Below, in pieces: positions 51,124-59,906 of a stretch of 64,000 nt of DNA. Under the pieces are notes generated by a model. It had not been told where the DNA came from and searched no databases. It saw only the letters and a program-made list of their open reading frames with translations. A program made the translations under genes and the position numbers. How positions within the stretch are numbered: the stretch's first letter is position 1; every line of letters starts with the position of its first letter. Origin of the DNA: Candidatus Omnitrophota bacterium (GTDB lineage Bacteria; Omnitrophota; Gorgyraeia; Zapsychrales; Zapsychraceae); NCBI GenBank assembly GCA_020632495.1, contig JACKFL010000006.1, forward strand, positions 248,001-312,000. The letters run 5' to 3'.

Positions 51124-52289
51124 GGCAGGCAGGTCCGGTTTTTCCCGGAGAATTTAGCGACGTACATTGCCTTGTCAGCCATGCCGATCAGTTCGGCCTT
51201 ATCGGCCGCGTCGTCGGGGAATGTGGCGACGCCCATGCTGGCCGTGACGGTCATGCCGTTGGGAAGCAGGCCGACCTGGTGAGATTCGATATTTTTGCGC
51301 AGCCGTTCGGCGATTGTGAAGGCTTGTTTGCGGCTGGTGTTGGTCAGAATGATACCGAACTCCTCACCGCCGTACCGGCAGACGAAATCGATGTCCCGGG
51401 ATGATTTTTTCAGGACCCCGGCCACTTCCTTTAATACGCAGTCGCCGGTCTGGTGGCCGAAGCTGTCGTTCAGCATTTTAAAATCATCCAGGTCCAGTAT
51501 GACCAGACTGACCGTTTGGTGATTGCGTTTGGCCTGTTCGATTGCGGCGCTCAGCCGGTCCTGGAAGAACCCGTGGTTGTAGACTTCCGTGAGCGAGTCC
51601 GTGTAGCTTTTATGTTTGATACGTTCGTAGAGCTGTGCATTCTCGATCGCCAGGCCGGCCTGGTTACACAGCATTGTAAACATTTTGATATCGTCTTCGT
51701 TGACCGGTCGCCGCGTAAAGTGATTGTCCGCCACGATAACTCCGTTGACCATGTCTTTGGCCTTCAGCGGCATCACCACCAGCTCCTGTGATTTAAGTTT
51801 TTCCAGGAGCGGATCCTCGGCATACTGCTCCAGCTCGTTGCCGCGCAGATGGACCGGCGCCCCGAAGTGATAGACGTATGCCAGGAGGTTGTTCTTTTCG
51901 GTGGTGAGGGGAATCTTGAGTTCTTTGACCGCCTGAAAGAGGGACGAATGAGCGCGCTGGCCGCGCGCGTCCTCGGCGATCAGATCGTCGAGCTGATAAT
52001 TCTGTTCGGCGATGTATTTCCAAATCTTTTGCGCGTGCTCCAGGGAGTCCGGGCCCAAGGCCACCTTGGGTTCCAGGCAGCGTTCCTTATTATTGACCAG
52101 GTAAAGGATGGCGCGGTTGAAGCCCAGTCCGTCATGCGACGTCACGCTGGTGAGGATAATATAGAGGATGGACTCCAGTTCCAGAGTCGTGCGCATGGCG
52201 TTGCTGATCTCGTAGAGCATCTTGAGATCATGCTGAGCGCGGGCTAACTTATCGTTATATGTTGGTGTGGTTTCCATAAAATCGCCCAT
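51120..52289 (-). CDS. GAF-GGDEF diguanylate cyclase
   Basis: The 389-residue protein is the only supported minus-strand gene. Residues about 20-220 form a GAF-like sensor domain, and a short helix links to a GGDEF domain. YGGEEFGII carries an active-type GGEEF, and RDID five residues before it is an intact inhibitory I-site. It should make cyclic-di-GMP and be product-inhibited. An inner ATG at 52277 is also possible; neither start has a good ribosome site. Cyclic-di-GMP commonly controls surface polysaccharides, which this genome devotes much of the window to, although no link is shown. Confidence 0.92.
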   Translation of the reverse strand: MGDFMETTPTYNDKLARAQHDLKMLYEISNAMRTTLELESILYIILTSVTSHDGLGFNRAILYLVNNKERCLEPKVALGPDSLEHAQKIWKYIAEQNYQLDDLIAEDARGQRAHSSLFQAVKELKIPLTTEKNNLLAYVYHFGAPVHLRGNELEQYAEDPLLEKLKSQELVVMPLKAKDMVNGVIVADNHFTRRPVNEDDIKMFTMLCNQAGLAIENAQLYERIKHKSYTDSLTEVYNHGFFQDRLSAAIEQAKRNHQTVSLVILDLDDFKMLNDSFGHQTGDCVLKEVAGVLKKSSRDIDFVCRYGGEEFGIILTNTSRKQAFTIAERLRKNIESHQVGLLPNGMTVTASMGVATFPDDAADKAELIGMADKAMYVAKFSGKNRTCLP

Positions 52290-52471
52290 TCGGTCAATAT
52301 TTTACAGTTGGCGGCCAAGAAATGCCAGTTTGAACTGACTTTTTTTAATGACTTAAAAGGTAACATCCCGCTATATGCTTGTCAAGAAATCGGCGGGCAA
52401 CAATCATTTCTCGGGTTTGTAAGATCATTTATATCAGACACTTACAAGATTATGGAAAAGGAAGCGCTTCC

Positions 52472-52500
52472 TTGACACCCAATAGGGCGTGTGGTATACT
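52472..52500 (+). promoter_or_regulatory. Sigma-70 promoter for the CvpA-like operon
   Basis: A perfect TTGACA at 52472-52477 and TATACT at 52495-52500 are 17 bases apart. The start codon at 52535 lies only about 28 bases past the expected transcription start and has no Shine-Dalgarno sequence. The rest of the 245-base divergent gap (52290-52534) shows no other feature I can support. Confidence 0.78.
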
Positions 52501-52534
52501 TTAGGCTCAAATTGCTGTAACTACCTGAAATTAT

Positions 52535-53113
52535 ATGGGTTTTAATTGGGTCGACATAGTTATGGCCGTGATTATTCTGAAAGGGATGCATTCCGTACAG
52601 AAAAGCATCTTCGTGACAGAAGTATATCACTTTATCGGTGCCGCACTTGCGACATTTATCACGCTGCACTATTACGTCGGATTCGGTCATTATCTGCACA
52701 AGAGTTTCTCCGTGCCGGAATCGGTTCAAAGTTTCACCGCATTCTGTTTACTGGGGGGCGGGATCATCTTCTTCTTTTTCGTATCCCAGGGAGGATGGAA
52801 GGCCCTCTTGAGCGTGACCATGCCGAATTTCCTGGAACACTGGGGATGTCTCGTGCTGGCGGCGTTGCGGAACTTTATGTACGCGGGGTTGGCCTTTTTG
52901 GCATTGACGATGTTTGATAACGGCTTGTTTGCCCGCGAGACCCAGGGGTCCTTCGGCAGCCGGATATTTCAGAACATGTCGATCGCCACCTACAGCTTTA
53001 TGCACCAGAACATCGTGCAGCCCCTGTTCAAGCACGAGCGGTTTAACGATCAGGTTTACCATATTATCGCGCCTCCGCGGAAGACGCCGGTCGCGGTCAA
53101 GAAAGAAGAGTAG
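52535..53113 (+). CDS. CvpA-like integral membrane protein
   Basis: The 192-residue protein has four hydrophobic spans and opens with NWVDIVMAVIILKGM, the usual start of the CvpA (colicin V production) family, which is often found in envelope maintenance. The C-terminal part (SFMHQNIVQPLFKHERF) is hydrophilic. It is weaker than a typical CvpA match because the glycines of the first span are missing. It heads a likely operon with the NIF3-like gene and dnaG. Confidence 0.55.
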   Translation: MGFNWVDIVMAVIILKGMHSVQKSIFVTEVYHFIGAALATFITLHYYVGFGHYLHKSFSVPESVQSFTAFCLLGGGIIFFFFVSQGGWKALLSVTMPNFLEHWGCLVLAALRNFMYAGLAFLALTMFDNGLFARETQGSFGSRIFQNMSIATYSFMHQNIVQPLFKHERFNDQVYHIIAPPRKTPVAVKKEE

Positions 53114-53130
53114 TCCCTGAGGAGATCCGG

Positions 53131-54084
53131 TTGAAAATACGTGACCTGTACCAGCTCTGTGTAGAAGAAGGGATGAAGGCGGACCCGCGGACCAAGGAAC
53201 AGGTCCGCAAGTACTTCAGCGACAAGCGCAAGGAGTTGCGCGGTTTATCGGCGCGCGATAAGAAGTTCTTTGATAAAGATTGTTTGTTTAATCCCTATGC
53301 GGACACGCGGGTACTCTACGGCGATCCGCAGCGGGAAGTCAGGCGTATCCTGGTCGGTATCGACATCGGGCCCGGTGAGATCGTCATGGCCGATCAGCTC
53401 GCGTATCGCGGGGACGAGATCGACTTGATTATCGCGCATCACCCCGAAGGGGCGGCCCTGGCCGGGTTGCACGACGTGATGCATATGCAGACCGATTTTC
53501 TGACGAATATCGGCTTGAAAGAAGAATCGGCCCGGCAGATGATGAAGTCGCGTATCGACGAGATCGGCCGCCGGTTGCATTCGATCAATCACACGCGGGC
53601 TGTTGACAGCGCGCGGCTGCTCGATATTCCGCTGATGTGCTGCCATACGCCGGCCGACAATCACGTGAATACATATTTGCAGAGACTGGTCAACCGGGAA
53701 AAGCCCAAGACCCTGAAGAGTATCGTCGGTCTGCTGATGAAGGAGCCGGAATATATCGAGGCCGCCCGCCTCAAAGCGGGGCCGGAGATTCTCGTCGGCA
53801 AAGAGAGTTCCACGGCCGGCCGGGTTCACGTGGATATGACCGGCGGGACCGAGGGCTCGGCCACCGTATTCGGACGGATGTCGCAGTGCGGGGTCGACAC
53901 GCTGTTAGGGATGCATTACTCCGAAAATCACTATAAAAACATCAAGGCGGAACACATCAACGTGGTGAATGCGGGGCATATGGCGAGTGACAATTTAGGG
54001 ATGAATTTGCTGTTGGACAAGATTGAAAAGAAGGGTAAGGTTGAGATCGTTGCGTGTTCCGGGTTCCGCAGGTTCAGACGCTGA
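53131..54084 (+). CDS. NIF3-like dinuclear-metal protein
   Basis: The TTG at 53131 follows GAGGAG at proper spacing. The 317-residue protein has the NIF3/DUF34 pattern: GIDIGPGEIVMADQLAYRG, then the metal-binding LIIAHHPEGAAL near residue 108 and MCCHTPADNHVNT near 171, with the later HYSENHYKN segment. About 70 extra N-terminal residues precede the domain. The biochemical role of the family is unsettled; GTP cyclohydrolase-like and metal-related roles have been proposed. The stop overlaps the dnaG start. Confidence 0.8.
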   Translation: MKIRDLYQLCVEEGMKADPRTKEQVRKYFSDKRKELRGLSARDKKFFDKDCLFNPYADTRVLYGDPQREVRRILVGIDIGPGEIVMADQLAYRGDEIDLIIAHHPEGAALAGLHDVMHMQTDFLTNIGLKEESARQMMKSRIDEIGRRLHSINHTRAVDSARLLDIPLMCCHTPADNHVNTYLQRLVNREKPKTLKSIVGLLMKEPEYIEAARLKAGPEILVGKESSTAGRVHVDMTGGTEGSATVFGRMSQCGVDTLLGMHYSENHYKNIKAEHINVVNAGHMASDNLGMNLLLDKIEKKGKVEIVACSGFRRFRR

Positions 54085-55859
54085 TGGCCCGCATACCGGA
54101 TGAAATTGTCGATCAGGTCAAAGATCGCAGCGATATCGTTGAGATCGTTTCGGGGTATGTAACCCTGAAGAAGGCCGGGAAGGATTTCAAGGCGTTGTCT
54201 CCGTTTAACAGCGAGAAGACGCCGTCGTTCATTGTCAGCCCGCAAAAACAGATTTTTAAATGCTTTTCGAGCGGTATCGGGGGCAACGTCTTTACCTTCA
54301 TCATGAATATGGAAAGGCTGGAGTTTCCCGAGGCGGTCAGGTTTCTGGCCCGTAAATGCGGGATCGAGGTGCCGGAGGACAGGGAATACGACGATGGCGC
54401 CACCAAGGTGCGCGATCAGATATTCGGCGCCAACAACCAGGCCGCCCAGTATTATCATGAGCAATTGCTGCACGACGCATCGCCGGCCGCGGCCCGGGCG
54501 CGGGACTATCTGAAGAACCGCGGCGTCACGCTTGAAACCGTTAAGAATTTTCGCCTGGGATTCGCGCCGGACAGTTGGGACAGCCTGATACGGCATATGC
54601 AGAACAGAAACGTGACCCTGCGCGTCCTCGAGCAGGCCGGTTTGATCAAGGCCCGGCAGAATAAAGAAGGTTTTTACGACGGTTTTCGCAACCGGATTAT
54701 TTTTCCGATCACCGACACCCAGGGGCGTGTCCGGGCGTTCGGCGCGCGGGCCCTGGCCGATGACGGGGCCAAGTACATCAATTCACCGGAAACGGCGGTG
54801 TACACCAAAGGGGAGCACGTCTACGGCTTTGAACTGGCCAAAGCGACGGTGACCCAGGAAGATTTTGTGGTGATTGTCGAGGGGTACATGGATTGCGTGA
54901 TGCCCCATCAGGCGGGTTTCGCGAACATCGTGGCCTCCCTGGGAACGGCATTGACCCAACAGCAGGTCCGGAACATCCGGCGCTTTACGCACAACGTCGT
55001 TATGCTGTACGACAACGACAAGGCGGGCGAGGCCGCGATGATCCGCAGTTTCGATATGCTCATTGAAGAAGGAATGAACGTACGGGTCGCCAGTCTGGAG
55101 GCTGGTGATGATCCCGATTCGTTCGTTCGAAAAAACGGCGTAGAGGAATTTCAGACGCGCATCGCCGCGGCGGTCGATTTGTTCGATTATAAATTGAGCA
55201 AACTCTGCCAGCGGTTTGATCCGGCGACCGTTCAAGGAAAGGCCAAGATTTGCGACGAGATGATCCCCACCATCGACCGCTACCCGCACGCGGTCAAACA
55301 GGCGGGATACATCCAGCAGCTGGCGGCCAAGATCGGAATCTCGGAGAAAGTCCTTAACGTCGAGTTGACCAAGCACCGCGAAGGCATCCGCCGGCCGGCC
55401 GCTCCCGTGGAAGTCCGGGAACCCCTGCCGGAACCGTCAGCGCCGCCGCGCACCGTCGAATGCAGTCTCCTGAAGTTGTTGCTGGAGGAGCAGGCATATA
55501 TCGCGACGACGCGGGCGGAATTGAGCGCAGAGGATTTTCAGGACCGCAAGGTTCGCGCCGTGATCGATAAGATCTACGAGATCGCGGACCAGGGGCGGGA
55601 GGTTCAAAGTTCGGATTTGGTCAACCGTTTTGAAGATCAGGATATAGTTCGGCTCATTGCCCGTTTGGCTACGGACGATCAACTTATCGCCGGAGACAAA
55701 GACAAAATCCATCGCGATTGCGTCACCCGGCTCAAACAGGATCGGATCAAGAGCCATCGCAAGGAGTTGATTGAAAAAATGAAGCAGGCCCAGGAAGCAG
55801 GAGACACGGAAGCGCTCGAACGTCTCAAACAGGAATTTTACCAATCTATCAAAAACTGA
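54084..55859 (+). CDS. dnaG: DNA primase with altered zinc-binding domain
   Basis: I use the ATG at 54084, overlapping the preceding TGA, rather than the in-frame start at 54054. The 591-residue protein keeps the primase order: IVEIVSGYVTLKKAGKDFKA, EKTPSFIVSP, a TOPRIM domain with VIVEGYMDCV near residue 270 and MLYDNDKAGEAAM near 310, and a C-terminal helicase-binding region. In the N-terminal zinc finger the usual C-H-C-C ligands read Ser39, Asn42, Cys60 and Ser63, so three of four are gone. The gene is otherwise intact and followed by rpoD, the classical dnaG-rpoD order. Confidence 0.95.
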   Translation: MARIPDEIVDQVKDRSDIVEIVSGYVTLKKAGKDFKALSPFNSEKTPSFIVSPQKQIFKCFSSGIGGNVFTFIMNMERLEFPEAVRFLARKCGIEVPEDREYDDGATKVRDQIFGANNQAAQYYHEQLLHDASPAAARARDYLKNRGVTLETVKNFRLGFAPDSWDSLIRHMQNRNVTLRVLEQAGLIKARQNKEGFYDGFRNRIIFPITDTQGRVRAFGARALADDGAKYINSPETAVYTKGEHVYGFELAKATVTQEDFVVIVEGYMDCVMPHQAGFANIVASLGTALTQQQVRNIRRFTHNVVMLYDNDKAGEAAMIRSFDMLIEEGMNVRVASLEAGDDPDSFVRKNGVEEFQTRIAAAVDLFDYKLSKLCQRFDPATVQGKAKICDEMIPTIDRYPHAVKQAGYIQQLAAKIGISEKVLNVELTKHREGIRRPAAPVEVREPLPEPSAPPRTVECSLLKLLLEEQAYIATTRAELSAEDFQDRKVRAVIDKIYEIADQGREVQSSDLVNRFEDQDIVRLIARLATDDQLIAGDKDKIHRDCVTRLKQDRIKSHRKELIEKMKQAQEAGDTEALERLKQEFYQSIKN

Positions 55860-55874
55860 TGTTGGAGTGAACAC

Positions 55875-57473
55875 ATGAAAAAAGAGAAAAAGCCAAAAGA
55901 CGATATCCAGAACGATATCGAAAAGTTGGTGACCTTGGGCAAGAAGAAGGGATTTCTGACTTACGACGAAGTCAACGAGGCGCTTTCTGAATCTGTAGAG
56001 TCTTCCGAAGAAATCGACAAGGTATTTGATATTCTCGACGGGAAAGACATCAAGATCATCGAATCTGACGACGGTGATGACGACGACAAAAAGGAGACCC
56101 TGGAAGGGGAATCCCGTGAGCAGGAAATTCGCCGGATCCGCGAAGAGAGCAAGGAAGACGACGTTTATTCGGACAAATTCATCCCGCTTGATGACCCGGT
56201 CAAGATGTACCTGAAGCAGATGGGTTCTATTCCTCTGCTGTCGCGTGAAAACGAAATCAGTCTGGCCAAGCGTATCGAGGAAGCGGAACTGAAATTTGCC
56301 GAGGCGCTGTACGTGACGGCATACGCCCGTCGCGAAGCGTTGGCCAAGATCAAGGAAGTTCTCAGCGAGGAAGTTAATCCCGAGGACGTAATCAAGGACG
56401 AGCTCGAACGCCGGCCGAAACTGATCCAGGAATTAAAGCAGATCCGTGCCAGTGTCACGCGCACACGCGTCGGTTCCGACAAGTCGGCCATGATGTTGGC
56501 GCAGTTCAAGCTGACCGCTGCCTTTAACGAAAATCTCGTCGAACGGATTCTCACCATGGTGGACCGGATCGAGAAGATCGAGCGCAAGCTGAAAGGCAAG
56601 CGCAAGGTCCCCAACGTGACGGCGCTGCGTAAGGAAAAAACGCAATTGAGCAAGGAACTCGGCCAGCCGGTCAAGAAGGTCAAGGAACAGCTGCGCGTTA
56701 TCAAGATCCGTCAGTCCAAATTCAATAAGGCGAAAAAACTGCTGGTCGAAGCCAATCTGCGTCTGGTGGTGTCGATTGCCAAGAAATACATCAACCGCGG
56801 ATTGTCGTTCCTCGACCTGATTCAGGAAGGCAACATGGGTCTGATCCGCGCGGTGGAGAAATTCGAATACAAGCGCGGATACAAGTTTTCAACTTACGCG
56901 ACGTGGTGGATCCGTCAGGCCATCACCCGTTCGATCGCCGATCAGGCACGGACGATCCGCATTCCGGTCCACATGACCGAGACGATCAACAAGATCATCC
57001 GCGTGTCCCGTCTGTTTGTGCAGGAGTACGGGCGCGAACCGACGGCGCAGGAAATCGCCAAACAAATGCGTATTCCCATCGCCAAGGTGAAGGAAATTCT
57101 CAAGATCTCCCAGGTGCCGATCTCATTGCAGACGCCCATCGGGGATGAAGGCGATACGCACTTCGGTGATTTTATCGAAGACAAGAAAGCCGTTTCACCG
57201 GCCAACGCGACGCTGCAATCCATGTTGAAGGACGAAATCACCGCGGTCCTCAACACGCTGGACGAGCGCGAACGCAAGATTCTGGAGCTGCGCTTTGGTA
57301 TCCATGACGGGACGACCCGCACGCTGGAGGAAGTCGGCAGCGAGTTTAACGTCACGCGGGAGCGTGTCCGCCAGATCGAGTCCAAGGCCTTACGCAAACT
57401 GCGCCATCCGACGCGTTCACGCCGGGTCAAGCAGTTCCTTGACATGGCCTCTAAGGAAGATGTTATAATTTAA
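55875..57473 (+). CDS. rpoD: Primary sigma factor RpoD (sigma-70)
   Basis: The 532-residue protein has region 1.1 at the start (KKGFLTYDEVNEAL), region 1.2 (DPVKMYLKQMGSIPLLSRENE) and a non-conserved insert to about residue 280. Region 2 then contains ANLRLVVSIAKKYINRG and YKFSTYATWWIRQAITRSI. Region 3 follows, and region 4 has TLEEVGSEFNVTRERVRQIE. It directs RNA polymerase to the -10/-35 promoters seen elsewhere in the window. It follows dnaG after 15 bases and is followed by a hairpin. Confidence 0.98.
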   Translation: MKKEKKPKDDIQNDIEKLVTLGKKKGFLTYDEVNEALSESVESSEEIDKVFDILDGKDIKIIESDDGDDDDKKETLEGESREQEIRRIREESKEDDVYSDKFIPLDDPVKMYLKQMGSIPLLSRENEISLAKRIEEAELKFAEALYVTAYARREALAKIKEVLSEEVNPEDVIKDELERRPKLIQELKQIRASVTRTRVGSDKSAMMLAQFKLTAAFNENLVERILTMVDRIEKIERKLKGKRKVPNVTALRKEKTQLSKELGQPVKKVKEQLRVIKIRQSKFNKAKKLLVEANLRLVVSIAKKYINRGLSFLDLIQEGNMGLIRAVEKFEYKRGYKFSTYATWWIRQAITRSIADQARTIRIPVHMTETINKIIRVSRLFVQEYGREPTAQEIAKQMRIPIAKVKEILKISQVPISLQTPIGDEGDTHFGDFIEDKKAVSPANATLQSMLKDEITAVLNTLDERERKILELRFGIHDGTTRTLEEVGSEFNVTRERVRQIESKALRKLRHPTRSRRVKQFLDMASKEDVII

Positions 57474-57478
57474 TCCGG

Positions 57479-57508
57479 TCCCGGGAAGCGCCGGCGCGCT
57501 TCCCGGGA
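57479..57508 (+). terminator. Strong GC hairpin after rpoD
   Basis: A 12-bp perfect stem (57479-57490 with 57497-57508) closes a 6-base CCGGCG loop, 5 bases after the rpoD stop. There is no T-run after it, so it is not a classical intrinsic terminator. The 3' arm contains GGGA of the GGGAGG ribosome site for the TTG at 57515, so the hairpin could also hide that site. Confidence 0.55.
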
Positions 57509-57541
57509 GGATTCTTGTTCGCAAATACGTTGCTTATAGTT

Positions 57542-58357
57542 ATGCGTTTGACAACACCTCTCATAGCAGTCAGTCTACTCCTTGCGACATCTCTGCCGGC
57601 CGTCGCTGAAAAGATGGCCGATCCTGAGGTGACACGAACCCTCTGCAACCAGATCATCAAGCAAGTCTACAAAGAGATCGAACAGCAAAAGTCTAAATTT
57701 CCCGACCTTGAATTGTACAATCTCATCGCGCTGAAGGAAAACGACTGGGGATACAGCTATATCAAGTACCACTACGTTGATATCCAAGGCAGCCGGAAAA
57801 AGGACGAGCTGAAGTTCCTGATCGAGTTTCTGCCGATCGACGCGGAGCAGAGTTATGAATACGACGGCACGCATCTGGAGTATTCTTTTCCGCTGCTGAA
57901 TATCAAACTGGTCGTATACCAGAATGACAGCGCTAAGCAGGAGCAGATCGAAGTCATGCCGTTCGTGAAGCGCCACGCGCGCAAGTTGCTTGATTACCAG
58001 ACCCAGTACATGCCCGTCCGGTTCCGGTTGTATCCCGAACAGGAAACGTACCGGGTGGGTGAGGAAGTCACGCTGGTCGCGGAACTGGACAACCTTTCCG
58101 GAGCCAATATCAAGCTCAAAGATCTGTCCTCCCGGTCCGTGGCCATGACCGATGATCCCTCCAAGTGGGGTTTCGACCTCGGCCGCCGGCCCCGCAATGC
58201 CGGAACGGAGATGCTGCGGCCGAACGGGAACCTGAAGCGGAAATTCCGCATAGGGACCTTTGACAAGCCGCAAACCAAGTTCATCCACGCCATTTATCTC
58301 ATGGAATTCCGGGGCGCCGAACCGACCATAACCACTCAGATCAATATCGTGGAATAG
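57542..58357 (+). CDS. Exported protein of unknown function
   Basis: The frame is open from a TTG at 57515, which has GGGAGG upstream, but the ATG at 57542 gives a textbook signal peptide: MRLTTPLIAVSLLLATSLPA, then VA before the mature E-K. The 271-residue product has no domain I recognise. The second half contains YRVGEEVTLVAELDNLSGA, which looks like an Ig- or beta-sandwich segment of a periplasmic protein. It lies alone between rpoD and a tRNA gene and is probably exported to the periplasm. Confidence 0.6.
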   Translation: MRLTTPLIAVSLLLATSLPAVAEKMADPEVTRTLCNQIIKQVYKEIEQQKSKFPDLELYNLIALKENDWGYSYIKYHYVDIQGSRKKDELKFLIEFLPIDAEQSYEYDGTHLEYSFPLLNIKLVVYQNDSAKQEQIEVMPFVKRHARKLLDYQTQYMPVRFRLYPEQETYRVGEEVTLVAELDNLSGANIKLKDLSSRSVAMTDDPSKWGFDLGRRPRNAGTEMLRPNGNLKRKFRIGTFDKPQTKFIHAIYLMEFRGAEPTITTQINIVE

Positions 58358-58450
58358 CCGCCGCCCCTGCCCGCGCAAACCGTCCGCCTTCCGATCTCTA
58401 AATAATTGACACTGATACACTTTCCGAGATATTAACGGGGATCAAATCAG

Positions 58451-58479
58451 TTGAAAATCCACAGGTCATATGATATGCT
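58451..58479 (+). promoter_or_regulatory. Extended -10 promoter upstream of the tRNA gene
   Basis: TTGAAA at 58451-58456 and TATGCT at 58474-58479 are 17 bases apart, and TGA precedes the -10 as an extended -10 element. A second candidate with perfect TTGACA lies at 58406-58411, with GATATT at 58428-58433 (16 bases). Either could drive the tRNA and the following zinc-ribbon gene. The 243-base gap holds nothing else I can support. Confidence 0.5.
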
Positions 58480-58600
58480 GAAGGACAAAATTTGCGGCTA
58501 AGACGGTGTTTCTGCAGTTTTTAACGGCTTTCGGCCCGGGGCGGGTCGCGTTTCGCAGATACCGCTATCGAATATTCATCATAAGGATGGAATGCTTTTC

Positions 58601-58674
58601 GGGCCTTTAGCTCAGTCGGTTAGAGCAGCTGACTCATAATCAGTTGGTCCCTGGTTCAAGTCCAGGAAGGCCCA
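58601..58674 (+). tRNA. tRNA-Ile2 (CAU anticodon, lysidine type)
   Basis: The 74-base cloverleaf has acceptor GGGCCTT pairing with AAGGCCC, D-arm GCTC/GAGC, anticodon stem GCTGA/TCAGT and T-arm CCTGG/CCAGG around TTCAAGT. The loop CTCATAA gives anticodon CAT. The body (TTTAGCTCAGTCGGTTAGAGCA) and the C4-G69, C5-G68 pairs are features of the minor tRNA-Ile whose C34 is converted to lysidine by TilS to read AUA, rather than elongator tRNA-Met. CCA is not encoded after the discriminator A. Confidence 0.85.
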
Positions 58675-58719
58675 GAGAGTTTGCCTCCGTTTCACGGATC
58701 ACCAATAAAGGATACTCAC

Positions 58720-59442
58720 GTGGAAACTTCGGTCCATGATCAGATCAAACGCATGGTAGAAATTCAGAAACTGGACGGCGAAATTTACGATTTGCGCAAG
58801 GAGATGGGCGAAAAGCCGAAACTGATCGACAAGTTGAAAGGCGAATTCGAGGCGACTAAGGCCAAACTGAACGGTCTGGAAGAGAAAGCCAAATCCATCG
58901 TGCTCTCCCGCAAGGAATTCGAACTGGAGCTTCAATCAAAAGAAGACGTTATCGCCAAGGCGAACGCCGATCTCAATCAGCTGAAGACTAATAAAGAATA
59001 TTCGGCGAAAATATCGGAAATCGAAAGCCTGAAGGCCGATAAGTCACAGGTCGAAGAGAAGATCTTGCGATCATACGACGCGGCCGACGCTGTCAGCGCC
59101 GATATCGAAAAGGAAAAGGCGGAGGTGGCCGAGCGGGAGAAAGTTTATCTCTCGAAGAAGAAAGAAATTGAAGATGAGGTGCGGGTGCTGGACGACCGCG
59201 TCAAGGTCCTTGATTCCCAACGCAGCGAGATCGCGCCGCATATCGATCCGCAGATCCTCAAGCAGTACGAAAAGCTGCTGGAAGTCAAGGAGGGGCGCGC
59301 CATCGTTCCGGTGAACGGTCTGGCCTGCGGCGGTTGTTACATGAACGCGATGCCGCAGACCGTGAATCAAATCAAGATGCGGCAGGAACTCATCCGTTGT
59401 GAATACTGCGCGCGTTTTCTGTATTTAGAGGACGATCTTTGA
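58720..59442 (+). CDS. Coiled-coil protein with C4-type zinc ribbon
   Basis: I choose the GTG at 58720, with AAAGGA at 7 nt, over the TTG at 58681 that follows the tRNA by 6 bases. The product of 240 residues is an antiparallel coiled-coil hairpin over about residues 10-185, ending with a zinc ribbon that has CGGC and CEYC pairs. This is the C4-type zinc-ribbon family often linked to nucleic-acid metabolism genes in bacteria. Its stop overlaps the rnhA start by 4 bases. The molecular role is not established. Confidence 0.85.
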   Translation: METSVHDQIKRMVEIQKLDGEIYDLRKEMGEKPKLIDKLKGEFEATKAKLNGLEEKAKSIVLSRKEFELELQSKEDVIAKANADLNQLKTNKEYSAKISEIESLKADKSQVEEKILRSYDAADAVSADIEKEKAEVAEREKVYLSKKKEIEDEVRVLDDRVKVLDSQRSEIAPHIDPQILKQYEKLLEVKEGRAIVPVNGLACGGCYMNAMPQTVNQIKMRQELIRCEYCARFLYLEDDL

Positions 59443-59906
59443 GCCAAGGCGAACTGCTCATCAATATTGACGGGGCGTCGAGCGGCAATCCCGGTCCGGC
59501 CGGAATCGGTGTGGTGATCCGGCAGGACGGTACGATCATCCATGAAATATCGAAGGCCATCGGTGAGGCCACCAACAATGTGGCGGAATATACCGCGTTG
59601 GTATACGCTTTACAGGAGGCCCTGATTCGGCGGGCCGACATGGTTACGGTGATCACCGACAGCGAGCTGGTGCACCGGCAGGTGACCGGAGAATACAAGG
59701 TCAAGAACGCAAATATCAAACCGCTCTTTGAACAGGTTCAGCATCTGTTGCGCGGCTTTAAGCAGGTGAAAATGAAGCACGTGCTGCGCGAAGAAAACAA
59801 GGATGCGGACCGGTTAGCGACAAGATCGATCAAGTCTAAGCAGGCACAAGTGGTTGCCCCGTTGTTCGATAACAACGGGGAGGAAAGTCCGAGCTCCACA
59901 GGATGA
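59439..59906 (+). CDS. rnhA: Ribonuclease HI family protein
   Basis: The TTG at 59439 overlaps the preceding stop. The frame is 155 residues. It has the RNase H fold with all four acidic residues in place: IDGASSGNPGPAG, NNVAEYTALVYAL, VITDSELVHRQ and ENKDADRLAT. It cuts the RNA strand of RNA-DNA hybrids. The domain is complete by about residue 133. The last 22 codons (from about 59839) run through the 5' end of the RNase P RNA gene, including P1 and the universally conserved GAGGAAAGTCC, so that tail is dictated by the RNA. Confidence 0.88.
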   Translation: MSQGELLINIDGASSGNPGPAGIGVVIRQDGTIIHEISKAIGEATNNVAEYTALVYALQEALIRRADMVTVITDSELVHRQVTGEYKVKNANIKPLFEQVQHLLRGFKQVKMKHVLREENKDADRLATRSIKSKQAQVVAPLFDNNGEESPSSTG

